Program-made: the position numbers and the translations under genes
Part shown: positions 13,301 to 28,300 of the stretch, piece by piece
Layout of the letters: each line of letters begins with the position of its first letter
How positions within the stretch are numbered: position 1 is the stretch's first letter
The notes under the pieces: model-generated
The model's input: the letters and a program-made list of their open reading frames with translations, nothing else
Told to the model about the DNA's origin: nothing
Databases searched by the model: none
Origin: Orthonyx spaldingii
Taxonomy: Eukaryota > Chordata > Aves > Passeriformes > Orthonychidae
Direction: 5' to 3'
Length of the DNA stretch: 64,000 nt
Assembly: GCA_013397795.1 (NCBI GenBank)
Contig: VZTJ01005974.1
Location: forward strand, 325,307 to 389,306

Positions 13301-16300
13301 TTTTAGTCTTTGGAATTACAATGTCTCAAGTGGAGAAAAACTTATCGTACCAGGAAAATTTCTGCTTTCAGAGAGACTGTTGTCTCTAAACTGCAAGAGG
13401 AGAGTCACCATCAAAACCGAAGGGCTGAGTGTGAAGACCCAGCCCAAAGGGTTTTGGCATCACCTGCTTGTGTACAAACCTTCTTCCACACTTTATATAA
13501 ATGATTAGAACCCTCACCAGCAGCCTTGGTACAGGGAAAAATAAACAGAGTGCTTCATTAAAAATGAAAAGAGAAGCTGTCTGGAGAGCTGTGTGGGAGC
13601 AATTACCGTTAAAGTCTCAATTAACCCATCATCAATTACCATCCAGAGCTGAGCCAGCACCAGAGCAAGGGCCAGCAGCCCCGGGAGCTGCTGTCACCTG
13701 TGCTGGGGTTTGGGACACCAGGATAGCCCTGATGGAGCCCACATCAATGGCTGAGGGCTGAGGAAAGGCAAAAAAAACCAATCCAGTCTCAGAAACCTGG
13801 AGAATTCTCAACACGTACGCTTTGCTGAGGTTACTACTTAAGCACCTTCTTCCCCCTCTCCCTCATGTCATTTTTCTGTGCATATCTATATAAATTTACC
13901 TATTTCTATATATGAATTTACCATCCACAGTTGCAGTGGCAAGAATTGAAAATGAGGTGCACTTAAAATGATTCTTTCCATTAGATAAGCATTGCCTGCC
14001 CCAGATTCCTCTCCCATACCTTGAAATGCATGGTACACACTGCAAATAAAAAAACCAATCTTATCAGCTCTGCTTTGACTTTGACTCAAATCATGTGAGA
14101 AGAGTGGGGTTTTACACCCCAGTCACAGGAGATCCAAGCTGAGGAACCATGCCCTTGCCAAATGAGCTTTTTGCCATATTTGTTTACACAAGACCTGGTT
14201 ACCTTTTCCGTGCCCTCCTCCTTGAGACTGATGATGTCCAGGTCGAAGTCCTTCCTGAGCCCGTCAGTTTTGTTGAAGGTGATGCGCCCAGTCAGGCCAT
14301 CCCAGCGAGCCTGTGGGGACACAGACACACCCTCCCTGTGGCACCCAGCAGGAGCCACCCTGAACCCACAACAGGGACTGCAATTTCAATCAACCACAGC
14401 ATCCAATCACTTCCAAATTTGGGGGTTTTTAAGCATATGTGGCTTTGCTACTTTGACAAAACCCCCTTTTTTTGTTGTTTAGTTTCTCTCTGATATGTTT
14501 TTGCATTTTGGAACCAGGCACAAGTCTGTGACAGTTTACACAGATTGATTTACATATTTTTGGTACTGACAATAAAAGATAAACTGAATAAATAGAGAGA
14601 GAATTGCACGTGCCCAAAGCCAGGGCAGTTCTGCACTGCACAGGAGTTCACTAAGGAATTTAAAAGAGGAGTCTGCTCTGTCCAAGCTGTGGGCGTGGAG
14701 CTTCCAGGAGAAGCCCAGCCAGTCACAGAGAGCCCACAAAAGCTCTGCAGGGTAAGGACACGGAGTGTCACACCCAGGGCTGAAGGACACCACACAAGTC
14801 ACAGAGGACTAGGTCTGGGCCAGGCAGCACTTTTCTGTTCCAGCCTAACTCAGGGAATCTAATCTTTGTTGCAAACACTGGTACCAGCTTCTGGATTTGA
14901 CCTGCACAGCCAGGAGGTTTCCCCATGCTGGGGAACCCTTCTTCAGGGAGAAGCATCAAGGGCAAGGATGAACTTTCTCCACAATTTAAACTTTCTGTAT
15001 CTTGCGAGCTTCCCACCCAGCCTGTTTGCCTTGAAATAAGATCTGCCTCCCTCCCTCCCTCCCTCCTTCCCATCNNNNNNNNNNNNNNNNNNNNNNNNNN
15101 NNNNNNNNNNNNNNNNNNNNNNNNNNNNNNNNNNNNNNNNNNNNNNNNNNNNNNNNNNNNNNNNCCTCCCTCCTTCCCATCCCATTTTGTCCCCAGAACT
15201 GGTGCTCATCCGTAAAACAAAGTGGTGGGTTTCAAAGTGCAGACAATTTTGATAATCTATTTTTGGGAGCTCTCTCATTAGATTAAATTGGTCAGAGATA
15301 CAAGGAGAGCTGCCGATAAATGATGGCATTGTTCCTTCGTGTGTGTCAGCCATATAATTTTAAATTACAAGCTTTTCCACCACATATGAGTTCCTTGCCT
15401 CATTTAATTTATTGGAGACAGAGGACAGAAGGAAAGCTGCATTAAAAATCACCACACTTACAGACTGGTGTGTCCCTGTTTAATCTGAATTTCAGCCCTG
15501 TGTCTGCAGGATTTAACCTCGGATGCTGGGGAGTTCTCCCCATGTGTTTCAGTCAAATCTGCTGCATTTGGAATTCGTGGAAACACAGCAGGGCTTTGAA
15601 ACACACTTACGTAAAATAAGAATGGAAAAGCATAAATGCAACAAACTTGCCGTGAGATTTTCCATTTTAATGACTTGGGAATATACAAAAGTCTCTGCTG
15701 TAAACAGCGAAACTCTTGCAGCGTTATTTATTATTTATTTATTAATTATGCTGATATAATCAAGATAGAATATCATATGAATGAATTTCAATCTCTAACA
15801 TCTCTTCTTCCAGACCCAAATGTGACTTCAACAGAAACAGGAGCCAGGCAGTGTTTCTCAGGAGGGTTAAATGTTGATGGGATTTTTAAACCCTAATGGT
15901 GAGGAACACGCTTCAGATACCATCTGAATTCTAAATTTAATTTCTGATTTTCATTTTTTTCTTCTAAACAGAAACAGAGAAAGCAGTAGTTGCAGAGTTC
16001 TTGTTAATGAACAAACTGAAATGAAGCAGAACTTCCTGAAGAGCCAGGAGCTGCATGATTGTGTAACACAGAGGTGGGATTTCATGCTTTCACACACAGC
16101 ATTTAGAGCAATTTTCATGTTTCTGGTGACACACTGAATGTTACAGGACCCTGCACTTTTTATTTTTCTCTCTCTCTTTTTTCTTTCTCTTGCTGTCCAC
16201 ATGTAACTTGGAAATTTGGAATCTTTTTCCTAAAGGCAAGCAATCAGCTGGATTTTTCTCTGGCTTTAATGGGAGTTTGGTCAGAAATCAGCCAGCTGGA

Positions 16301-19300
16301 CTCACCATTGTGGGAGGAGTACACTCAGAAGTTGGAGTGAAGTCTAACTGGAGATAAGAATATTTTCCTCTGTACTCTGTTTTATCGTGGGACTATCTTG
16401 ACCCATGATATATATATTTAATTCTTGGGGTTATAATCTATTTATTATCAGAAGTTCCTAGGCAAAATGAACATCAGTTATTGATTTAACGTACATTCCT
16501 AATTAACTGCAGGAACTGATATTCCCAAATTTCTGAAGAGGGCTGTGATGGTATCTGGCACCTGAATGAAAATTTTAAAAACCTAGGAATATCTAAACCT
16601 ACAATGCTCAGAGTATCTCAGTTCACTTTTCTGTAACAAAATCTCCCAAGGCCATAAATAACAATACCATTATAATAATGAAAAATAATGAATTATTATT
16701 ATTAATAATAAATAAATAATAAATAATAATAATAACCACCAAAATGGTACTGACCAAGAACAGTTTAATTTTCCTTTGGGTTTATTTCCTTTTGGAAGAG
16801 AAAGCCCCTGCCTTATTGGAAGTGTAGAGAGAGCTCCCAGGTTGAAGTGACAGTGATATTGCTTCTCCTTAAAGTGGAAATCATTGTGTGTGACGAGCCA
16901 CACATCAACTTGTCAGCTCTTACAATTAATCCTCTTATTAACAGAGATTCTCCAGGATTATGGAATACTCTGAGTTAGGGTATGGCTGTCCCATTATCCT
17001 GCTCCAAATCTGGCATAACTGATGGAATAAAGAGAATTTCAGCCCTCACCAGCACAGGGCTTTATCTGTGGAGATAAACTGAGAATTATGATGCTCCACA
17101 GCCTCTTTTCTTGGAAGAGGTCCAGAAAAAATCCTGGGCTGGAATGGAAATGCAGTGAGAAGCAGAAAGGTGCATTTTCCATGGCTGGAGTGGTGGGATT
17201 ATTTTGGACTGTGAGCGTGGAAAATGTAACCTGTGCAATGTGTTTGAGTAAGCCTGGATATATAAAATAAAGCCTGAAAAAAATGTTTTGTGTAGCAAAT
17301 ATCAAAACATCCTCCATATATTCAGATAAAGTCACTTTATAACAGTTCTTGCTCGTTTTTTGTAAACAAATCTACTGCCCAGGTAACATTTATTAAACTG
17401 AAAGCAGAATAGAAGAAAATATATGTAATTATTTTTTGTCAGACAGCTTGTTTTGAATTTAAATACCACAGTATCAGTACCTTACAGATAATTTTTTATC
17501 AATTTTCATCAATTCAATATGTATTTATTCTCAGCATGCAATCCTGCAATTACTTTGCAATCTGTCCATAGATCATTCCACAAATTAGTGTTTTTCCACT
17601 TGAAATTTGACTTCAGAGTACGGATCCCTATTGACACTACCCTCAGCCATACATTGTCTTCTTGGGAAGCTGAGCTTTATTCCCTAATAAAGCACCACAG
17701 GATGCAGGTCAGGCAGTTGTTTTGTTTGCTCTCCTAATTAAGAGTTTTCAGGTCAAAGTAACAGCCAGTAATAGGCTCATAGTAGAAATGCACTTCATGG
17801 ACAAGAAGAGAAGTTTTTGAAAAGTGAAACAAAGAGAAAAGTCTGTTTTAGTGAGAGTGGATCAAGTGTTAATATTAAATTACCTGGTGAGAGAAACCCT
17901 ATCAGAGTAAACAACTGAATATTGCAGCACCAGAGCCCAGAGAATAAATCCAGCCAGCACCCACAGACCCTGCCACTGGCTCCATGCTCAAATGCAATGA
18001 AGAGATTTTATTTCATGTTTTGGAGCAAAATGTTGTCATATTTTCCCAGTCCCACACACAAAGATTTCAGTGCTGCCCCACAGCCCCTCTCAGAGAGCAG
18101 GGGATCTGGGGAGTTCCTGGCTCTTCTGGCATCAGTCTTGTAGTGCTCTCTCCTTTTCATTTGTTCCACTCTGCAGGGTTAGAGTCCCATGAAAATGCTC
18201 TTACATGCTGACTCTGGGAACAATCAAAGCCATTAAACAGAAACGTTCTGTTCTCATACAAGGTGCTTTGTGCTCCTGTGTTTGGAGATGCTGCCAGTCA
18301 GAAACAGAACAAATTGATTGATACCCTGCAGATGGATGGCTCTCACTCTGCTCTGTGCTTGGGATGGATCTGTCAGAAGCACAGCAGGAACTGAAATCTC
18401 ATCAGGTCTCTTTCAATCACTGAGATTTCTCTCTGTGATTCTGCTTGAGGGCATTCAACAGTCACTCAGAATCCAATCTGCATCTCTATCCTTCTTTCTG
18501 CAGTTGTTCTTTAATTGTGGCTGGATTTGAATGAGGGGAGCTCACACTGCTCTTGATGATAACTGAAAAACAATCATAATCTGGGGCCTTCTCTTATGCT
18601 TTAGAGGGGACATGAGCAGGACTTGACCATTCAATTACAAACATATTTCATGTTTATACCCATTTTTCCTTCAGGAAGGATGGGACCATCCTTCCTCTCC
18701 CTGCTCCCCCTCTGCAGACAGACAACAACCTCCTCTTCCCCTGAGCAGGGTAAGGGGCACCCCCTGCAAATGCTTCCAGAAGGGCTCAGAGATCAGAACA
18801 TCCTCCACTTGTGAATGACATTGGGTCAGCGAGAGACACGAGCTTCTGACAAGGATTTACTTTTCATTAAAAACTCCTTAATGGGCTGTTGCAGAGCCTT
18901 GATCCCAGACATTTCATAGCCCTGGCCCACAAAGCAAATGAGGTGACCTCAGTTCTTTTCACAACCAGAATAAAATGAAAAAACTCACCAGGGAGCCACT
19001 GAAGCACTTGTTAACTCCAGCATCTGAAGGAATCACTGCAAGCAAATTCTTTGTCTGAAACTGGTTTATTTAGACTGGAGTACTGAATATTTGTCTTTAG
19101 ATCAGTCTGTCAAATGCCTTCACAGAATGCCAGTACCACATCACAAAACAGAAAAATTAAATTCCATTTATGTGGCCCCAAGCTATCACTCTGCCTCCTT
19201 GACTTTGTTTTCTCCATACCTATTCACTGAATCCTAATTATTTATAAAGTTCCTCTCTCCCTGTTGAACAAACCAGATCCTAACATGAACTAGGAAGGTC

Positions 19301-22300
19301 CAACTGTATTTGCTATTTGTTTCCAACTCCTGTTTTAGGCTTTCCAGGAAAAGTAATACTGTCTTATTAAACCTTATCCTCTGCTTTTAACAACCACCTT
19401 TCTTTGGCTACAACAGACACAGGCAGATAAGACTCCCAGGGTATTTAAATCAGTGTTTTACTGACCATGAGAGACTGTCTGCACGGCCATCAGTAATTAG
19501 CTCATATATCTCACTCCATGCAAGAGAAGCTGCTTGTCCATGATAAATGAAAGCTGTGTCACTGTTCAGGCTTTGATCAATCTGCTGGGGGACATCTGGT
19601 ACTCCTAGGCAAAATATTTTGGTTTAAGCTTCAGGAACCCTTAGCTTTATACTCAGCATCCTCCCAAATAAGTACTGCAGGTTTATTCACTGTTAGTCTT
19701 CTGTTAACTTTCAATTTCATTAGAATTATTCCTCAAATGCACCAGAAACTGTATGAGTGACAAAGCTACCTTATTTAGTTGGAGGTTCCAAACTAGAAGA
19801 GCAAAGGTTCCTGCTTAGATCCCTGCTCTCTGGCAGTGGGAAGCCATTCCCTGTGTCCTGTCCCTCCATCCCTTCTCCCCAGTCCCTTTCCAGCTCTCCT
19901 GGAGCCCCTTTAGGCCCTGCAAGGGGCTCTGAGCTTTCCCTGGAGCCTTCTCTTCTCAAGGTGAACTCGCCTCCACTCTTCCCTAAAGGAAAGGTTTCCA
20001 TTTGAAATTCAAAAGAAAACCTGAACTTTTGAAAGAGTGAGGCATTTCAACTTTTCAAAATGTGTATTTTTTAGGACATCTCTGTATCAAGCCCAGTCAC
20101 GGATTCTTGTAAGACATAGCATTGCTTCAGAAGCAATTTCCTTCTTTAGAAATACTGGCTGCAATGATTTCTGGATATTGATCACTGATCAAACAATCTG
20201 CAAAATAATTGGAACTACACAGTGAAACAAGGACAGAGCTACAGACTCACTTTTCTTTCAATTTCCGCAACAACGGTTGTAGTCACCTCATATTTTTAGA
20301 CATTATCAATATCCATAACAAATGTTAACCAAGTAAAAACCTGGGAGGTCTTACAGTGTCTTAGTCTGAGACTTTGCCACACTGAGGGTTTAGCAGGTTC
20401 TTTTTTTGAATGACCAGAACGGAAGCCAGAGCCTTGTGCCTGTAAATTTCTTTTGCCACGAAGGTGAGGGAGAATTTACTCTGTAAGTGGCAGAACCATG
20501 AGCACAGTGAGGACCGGGACAGGGAGGAGGAAGGGAAAGGTCCCAGCGAGCACGGCACAGTCCCACACTTGCCTCTTTGATGAGGTTCATGAAGCGGGGC
20601 CCGAAGCGCCAGGGCTTGTGGCGGTGGCACTGCAGGGAGCTGACAGCCAGCTGGACCGCTCGCTGCGAGGCCACTGCCACCATGAACACGGCGTCGTACA
20701 TCAGCGCTGCCTCCGTCTGCAACAAACACACACCCCTGGCTCAGGGTCTGCAGCCAACGCAGGGTCAGCTCTGCTGCCAGCCCAGCCCTACGCCGCTGCT
20801 GGGGACAGGCCGCCCCTGGGCTCACCATGGAGCAAAAGCCGTTTCTTCATACTAATTTCAGAGTGTTTTCAGCACTGGGAGGGAAACTACACTGGGCAGC
20901 TCTGTGGAGAGGGAGGTCAGGGGGTCCCAGGCAGGCTGGAGAGGGATTTATGAAGTCCCAGGTGTGTGGGCTCTGTGTGAGCCACTCTTCTCATGGCACT
21001 TCTGGAATTGCTTCATTCCCAATAGTTTGGGCTGGCCCTGCTTTCCAGGGAAACCAATCCCACCGATCACCTGGAACACATCCCACTGCCCAGGTATCTG
21101 CTGCCTCCAAGTCCCTGCTGCCCTCAAGGATCCTGGCTTTTGGCACAAATGTGCGCAATGGTGTCCTAGAGAGAGGGGAACTGTCCTTTTGAGGTGTGTT
21201 TTTGGGGATTAAGTTGGATTTAACTTCCCACTACAGCTCTTAGATCCTTGAATATTACCCCAGAGATTCAGATACCAAAATTTCTGGCTGCTCTTTGTGC
21301 ATACGTGTTTCTTTTGAGAGTGGGTTTGTGGGTTTAAAGGCATGGCCTCAAAGTGAGATCACACACTCTGTCCCACTTTGTCACTGCAGAAAAACCTCAG
21401 CTTCACCTGCACTGGGCTTCAGTGCTCTCACTGTGAGGTGGGCATGGCTGTGTCTCCATTAATGATGCTGCACAAATTACCTTTCAGATAAATCTAACAG
21501 ATAAATAAACAGGGGCCTGAAAAAAAAAAGGCAATAATTCTGCAGATAAGGAACTGGACTAATTTATAGGAACTACAGAGCTGATCAATCTTCTATTTCT
21601 TGTCCATGCAATTCCCCAGGGAAATTAATCCATTTGATTCTGTGTCTATGCCATTTACCTGAGTAAATTACAACAGCATCAGTGTTATTGGTAGTGGAGG
21701 GTTTTGCTCAAATGTATCTGAATTTAAGGACTAATCTTAGGATAGTGCAGAAGAGGAATTGGTCTTGATATGCTTGTCAGGATCTGCCCAAAATAATGCT
21801 CCACAATGCAGGTGGTGCAGTTCTGGGCAGCGAGCAGGACCTGAGCTCAGAACTGTCTTGCTCATGCCCTGCTGATTCTCAAAAGCTGCTTTCAGGGCAC
21901 ACAGCAGAGCATGGAGCAGAAGGGATAAATCCTGAGTTAATAACAGGATGTACAGTCCTGATCTCCCTGCGCTGTGCAGCCTGGCACAGACTTACTGTCA
22001 AATGAAATGCAGCAGTGGTGCAGTTCTCCATCAAAGTGGGAAATAATGAGGCTTCCCTTGGGGCTGTGCCAGAGCATCCAGGACACAGAGATTATGGAGA
22101 TGCAGAGGAGAGGACCAGAGTCAGGGATACTAAGGACAGCAGAAGAGTGGCAAGAACTTTGCTTTTCCCAGTGTTATATTTGGGGGATTTCTGTGGGAAT
22201 TCCCATTAGGAATTCCCAGAGACAACTTTCTCCCTGCTTTGGGTACGAGGGAGTAGAGTGACACTGCCCAAAGCAGCACCAGTGTGTGAAATGCCAGGCA

Positions 22301-25300
22301 CAGCACACCTCATGCATTTCTCCTCAGGATGTTAAGACATTTCCGAATTTTCCCTGCAATCATCTGCAATAAAGTCTATTTCTTATGGCTCCGAGCTCCA
22401 CTCAATACATCAGATACATTATCTCATGCTGCAAAGAGATGGCAACCCTTCACCCTGCAAACTGAATGGAGTCATGTTGTCCAGTAATTGTTCCTATTCT
22501 TTCCTTTCCTTCCTGGGGGAATGCTAGAGAGGAATCCTAATTCCCTGCCTTGATGGTGCCTTTCATCTGCCTTTAAATTACCTCTCAAAAGCCAGAGTTT
22601 CTATAGAGCTGGAAATGAAGAGAAAGGGCACTTTACCCATTCAAAAATGCTACTCCCTTCCCACACATGTGATACCTTTCCCTGCAGGCCATAAATTCTG
22701 TCCCTGCTTGGGAAGTTTGATTTTTTGTTGTGTTTTACACTGCACAGCGCAGGAGGCGCTCGGAGAGGCAAGGCAGCATTTCAATTTCTGACAGCAACGA
22801 GAGGAACGCTGGCACCGTGCCGGGGAACTGTCCCTGTGCCACTCCCTAGCAGCTCACTCACTGTCATCATGCCATCGAGGAGCCCTGTCTCGGGCTTGGG
22901 CGGCGCCTGCAGCCGCTCCATCGACCACTTCTCCACCACGGACGACACATGCGGGTTCTCGATGTTGAGCAGCCGAAACCCCGTCATATTCACCCCGCTG
23001 TACCTGTAGGGCTCCAGGTCCAGTGCAAACAGGTCCTGAAGCACCAGCAAGAACACAAAGAAAACCATTTTTAAAGCAAAACATGGGTTTTTTTCCCCTG
23101 TGCCCACCCTGACTGCCCTCAAAGCCTGCTGCCATTTGCAACCTGACTGAGCCAAAGCTCTGTGTATGAGATGGGTGACAAGCCACACATCTGCTTTTCG
23201 GAATGAAAAGATCATTTCCCCACAGCAGAACTGCTTTGCAAGCAACCTGCACATTCTAATTTATAGCAGTGCTGCAGCTCTGACAGGCCAGCAAGAGGAA
23301 TTAGCTGGCCAGCGTCAGGCTTCCTTCTCAGCTCGGGGAAGGAAAATTCAGAGCGACGTGGTGAGTGCAGTGCTTTGGCTGCTTATGAATCCCATCTTCC
23401 CTGCCGTGCTCCCCAGGGCATCCCTGCCAGGCTGTGGGATGGAGATGTCAGTGCACTTGGGCTCCACATGCCCGAGCCTGGCATTTCCAGGGCAGCAAAG
23501 GAATGGGCATTTGGGGGGAGTGACACATGTGGGACCCTCCCGAGCTGTGCTGGTCAGGCAGTGCAGAGGTGAAAGCTGCTCCTCAAAGCCTGAAGCTGCC
23601 TGTCCACTTTTCCACTTTTCCTGATCCCAGCAGGGCAGGAAAATGACAAATGAGTCGGTCATGGTTTGCTGCCACAAACCCAAACATTCCCAACACCACA
23701 ACCCCACAGCTCAGTGCTTGTTCTGAAAGGCTCTGCACCATCTCCCACACACTGCTGCTGGTGGTGACCATTCCATGGTAGATTCTTGTTTGTTTATTGT
23801 ATAAAACTGCAGGTTCCACAGCGAATCCTACATTTTCACATTTTCTTTGATGTTAAAACGGCCTCAAGGAGAACTATTTCAAGCTCCTTCTTGAAGTTCC
23901 AAAGAGCAGGAGCATCTCTTCTAAGGAATTGGCTATTGGATTCAAAATGATTTGTCACTTTCACATAAAACTTGATTTGGAAAGGAAATAAAGAATAAGC
24001 TGATGCACATGATGTAGTCCAGCCCTCTAGGACTGTTCCAGCAATATCAGATCTTCACTGTCTTTCTAGTCTACAGTGCAAATGAATCTTAAGCACAAAT
24101 TGAGTTATATTTATATATCTCACATAAGTTAAAAAATAGGAAAAACTTCTGAAATAAGTATTTATGGATTTGTACCATCAAAGAAAACTTAGGGGTTTAC
24201 TTTTACTGTAAAATTTCCTGAATGATTTTATCTGTTTGTGATTTTGTGGTTTTGTAAGTAAAGGAAACACTCCAGTGATGAACCAGCAGTGCTCACGGTG
24301 CAAAGCCATTTGTTCTTTATTTTGTTTCACTCTGGTCTGTCTGTACTGATGGTTCCTCCTTAATCACCACATTGCAATTAATTGTCACTGCATTACAGTG
24401 TTAGCCAGCCCCAGAAATGTGGCCAAACAGCTTCCTTGCAAAATTGGGTGTCCTGATATTCCTAAGGAGTGTTAGCACCCATTCTCCAGGGCTTTCCTTG
24501 ACTAAAGGCAACAAAAATCTCGTAGAAAAAGGGGAAATTTTTAGCTATCTTTTCTGCAACAGAGAAAATTCGCCCCCAGATCTTTATAGTGTTCCTTACC
24601 AGTGTTGTAAAAAAGTAGTGGTAGTATTCTGTCATCATTCCCATGGAGAGAATCTGTGAAAGAGATGGAAAGGTGAAGGTACTTTCCTCTGAAAGCTCCC
24701 AGTGTGCTGAAGTGCCTTTGAAAAGCAGGGGTTAAACACATTATGGGTCACAAGAGCTTGATTGCAATAAACTCTACATTTTTCATCAGGAGCCAAAAAT
24801 ATCCCATTGGATTTAAATGGTGTTTTTATCACCTCTGCTCAGGAAAGAGATTAAAGATTGCAAAACTTCCAGGACAAGAAAAATTACTAGAGATAACAAG
24901 ATGCTGATTTTAAAGATGCTTTAGTCTGCAGTCTGAGAGTGTTAAAAAGGAATTTACTAGCAGACAACACAGTTTGTAGGGAAAAGTGCTTAGGGGCAGG
25001 GTTTTGTGCTCTGCTGCCAGGTGAGAACATGGCGTGGGTGAGGGCTCAGGGGTAAAGGAGAAAAACAGAAAGAAGGAAGTTTCTCTAACTGCCTTCCCTA
25101 ACTGGGAATGGGGGTCAGCAGGAGGGTGCCAAAACAGCTGGGATGAAAGAAACCTTGGGTTGGATTGACCTCCTGGAGGTCGAAATGGACACTGAGGGGG
25201 TCCTCAGGCAAAGGAGGGCGGGGTTTTCCTTCCCAGCCCTTGTGCTGCGGGACAATTCCTGAATGATGTGCTTTACTCCCGCAGCCCTCCCCAGAATCAG

Positions 25301-28300
25301 TGGGAGTTCTTACAAAATCAGTTGGAATTATTACAAAATCGGTGGGATGCTTACAGAACCAGTGGGAATGCTTTCATAACCCCCGAGGGTGTGTGGGTAA
25401 CAGGCTGCTCACAGCCTCCCCCAGCCCTCCTGCACTTGTCCCACATCCCCACACACTCCTGACAGGATGGGGGAATTCTGCCCTCTCTGGGATCTTGTGA
25501 GAAGGAGGAGGAGGAGGAGGAGGAGGAATTATAAACTGAGAAACTGCTGAGGAATTCATTACCATGACAGCAACACAGACCAAGGGTAACTTCTATTCAG
25601 TCCTGATCACAGCAATGTAAGGATTTACTAGTAATGCCCTTTTAGGACAGTTTTACGAGTGCCTGAATAGCTGCCTGAAAGGCAGGGGGAAATAGTGGGA
25701 TTTCTCTGGCCAAAATTTCCTTTCCTAGCACAAGCCTCTGAACATTGGTTGAGTGATTGTGTATGGCAATTCCTCACATGAAAAAAAAAACGAAGAAAGA
25801 AAAAAAGAAAGGAAGAAAGAACCCCCTGAACTTTCTGAGCTGCGGCAGATAATAAAACCAGCTCAGTGGTAATTGCAAACAACTGATCTGTTTCCAGCCA
25901 CTAAAAGTCAAGCCAGAAGGCAAGTATTTTACTGAAATGCTCCACTGGATTTACACATCAAAATTGCCTTTTTTATTTCTGATTTTATTAATCCCCTTCT
26001 ATTCTGTTTCTTGGAGCTGTTTTATTGCCTGTACAATAAGCTGGAGGCTGCTGTCCTTCCCTGTTTCTCCACACATAACAATACATGGCTGGATCCAGGG
26101 GAACTTTTGTGTGCTGTGTTTCCCAGCTGACCTGGCTGGACTCTGTTCCCCTCCCTGGAGCCATTGGATTTCTGTGGTTTTGGGAAGGAGGCGCCAATTT
26201 TATGGGGTTTTCATGATGCAGATCTTCTTTGAGCTGAAACTGCACTGAAACAGCCCAGCTGTGACCCTCTGGGGCTCAGAGCAGCTGCCAGGTTAAACAG
26301 GCGTGGTCTGAGCCCAGGAGATGCCTACATTTCTGTGGTCCTCTGCAGGATGCCTGCAGTCGGTGCTGTAGTGTGGAAGCAAGTCCTTATCAGTTTACAT
26401 GGGGGATCCAAACACCCAGACCGAAATTACTGATTCCTTCCAGTTTGGGTTGCAGTCTGAGACAGGAGAGGTGAGAGGCCACTGCTCTTCTGGTAGCAGA
26501 TGACATAAACTCCAGTTTGCCTGCATGCCCTAAAATACACATTTACAGAAGGCAGCCTGTATCACATTTACTACAGTGATTACAAAGTGCAGCCTGGGTG
26601 TTTGGGGAGCATTTCCCAGCTTTTGCTGCTGCAGCTGCACTGCTGAGGGGATCAGCTCGCTGAGCCAGGGCAGCTTTCCTCTCAGACCTGAGGAGAGCAG
26701 CTGAGAGCAGCGTTTGCCTCCCGAGCACGCTTGGATGAAAGCTTTTAGGAGAATATTGATTGCCAAGTAATTCCCTGTGAATGAAGCTGGCAGGACACAC
26801 AGAGAGCTGTGGATGATCGTGACTGCATGAGCCACGCTACAGGTGTATCCTTTAAAGCAAAACAATCCTGAAACAAGGCAAAAAAATGCCCAAACAAACA
26901 AGCAAAACCCCCAAACTCCACACCAAACAGAACCAAAGCCCATGTGAGAACAGTCTCCACTGCTTGTCCTCCCCTCACTCAGTCATTAAGGATGATAATC
27001 AGCTAACAGCTATTTAGCACTTTGACATGCCTGCAACATGTGCATTAGATACTAAACAGGGGCTTTTTATTGGTGGATCAAACAGACTTTGTAATAATAA
27101 TTTGTTTATGTTTAAGGGTAATATGACTGCTAAGTGAAATTCCCACTGAAGGATGATTGAATGCTCCTGATGCAGGAAAACAGGACATGGAATCAAGTCA
27201 AAGCAAAGCAAGAGGAATTCTAAGAATCATGCTGGACATCTGTTGGGGTTTGGAATCCTTCTTTTTGTTTCTCTTAGAGAATTTTTGCCCATACGTTGCT
27301 AAGACATCATAATGACTGAGTGCTTAGGAAAAACAATAGAAAGACTATTCGGGTAAAAACTTGTAAGTAGCTATTCCCTTATTTGGACATTTCCTCTTGG
27401 AGGGGGCAGAGATCCAGTGACAGCTGGGCTGGGAAAAGGCAAGGGGAGCAGTAGCTCTGGCTCTTTGCCTCTCTGCGTTTGGAGGAGAGTGAGGCTGCCG
27501 TTGCTCGTCACCACTGTGGAGTTTTTTTCTGGCTCCTGCTGCCTGCCTGCTTCTCCTGTGAGTAGAGCTCTGCCCATAACAGCAGCTGCTCCGCTGGGAC
27601 CTATTTACCACCCTAATCTACCGGACAAGGGGCCGTCCACCATCTGCTGCAGTGCTCAGGGGGAGGAAAGACCCGGGATCCCCGAGCCCCTTTCCCCCAC
27701 CTTTTCTCTAGGGAGCCAGCCNNNNNNNNNNNNNNNNNNNNNNNNNNNNNNNNNNNNNNNNNNNNNNNNNNNNNNNNNNNNNNNNNNNNNNNNNNNNNNN
27801 NNNNNNNNNNNNNNNNNNNNNNNNNNNNNNNNNNNNNNNNNNNNNNNNNNNNNNNNNNNNNNNNNNNNNNNNNNNNNNNNNNNNNNNNNNNNNNNNNNNN
27901 NNNNNNNNNNNNNNNNNNNNNNNNNNNNNNNNNNNNNNNNNNNNNNNNNNNNNNNNNNNNNNNNNNNNNNNNNNNNNNNNNNNNNNNNNNNNNNNNNNNN
28001 NNNNNNNNNNNNNNATATAGATATAGATATAGATATATTAGTAAAGAACTGTTATTCTTTTTTCCACAACATTGCCTGAAAGCCCCCTTTATTTCAAAAT
28101 TATACTAATTCGGAGGGAAGGGGATTACATTTCCTATTCTAAGGGAGGCTCCTGCCTTCCTTAGCAAACACCTGTCTTCAAACTAGGACAACATCCCAAA
28201 GCATAAATCACTCCTGAGTCTTAATCCCTGGGATGCTCCTGTCAGTGTAAATAGGAGTTTGCAGGGCTCTTCTGCCGAGTGTTTGCAGCACAGCAGACAC

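Larger units (their letters stand above)
14311..20572 (-). other. GRIK1 intron 7 (GC-AG type)
   Basis: This 6.3-kb intron begins GCAAGT and ends ccacag. It contains the assembly gap 15075-15164 inside a (CCTC)n run, an AT-rich (TAA/ATT)n stretch around 16679-16736 and a CR1 fragment at 19830-19962. No other gene is recognised. Confidence 0.85.
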
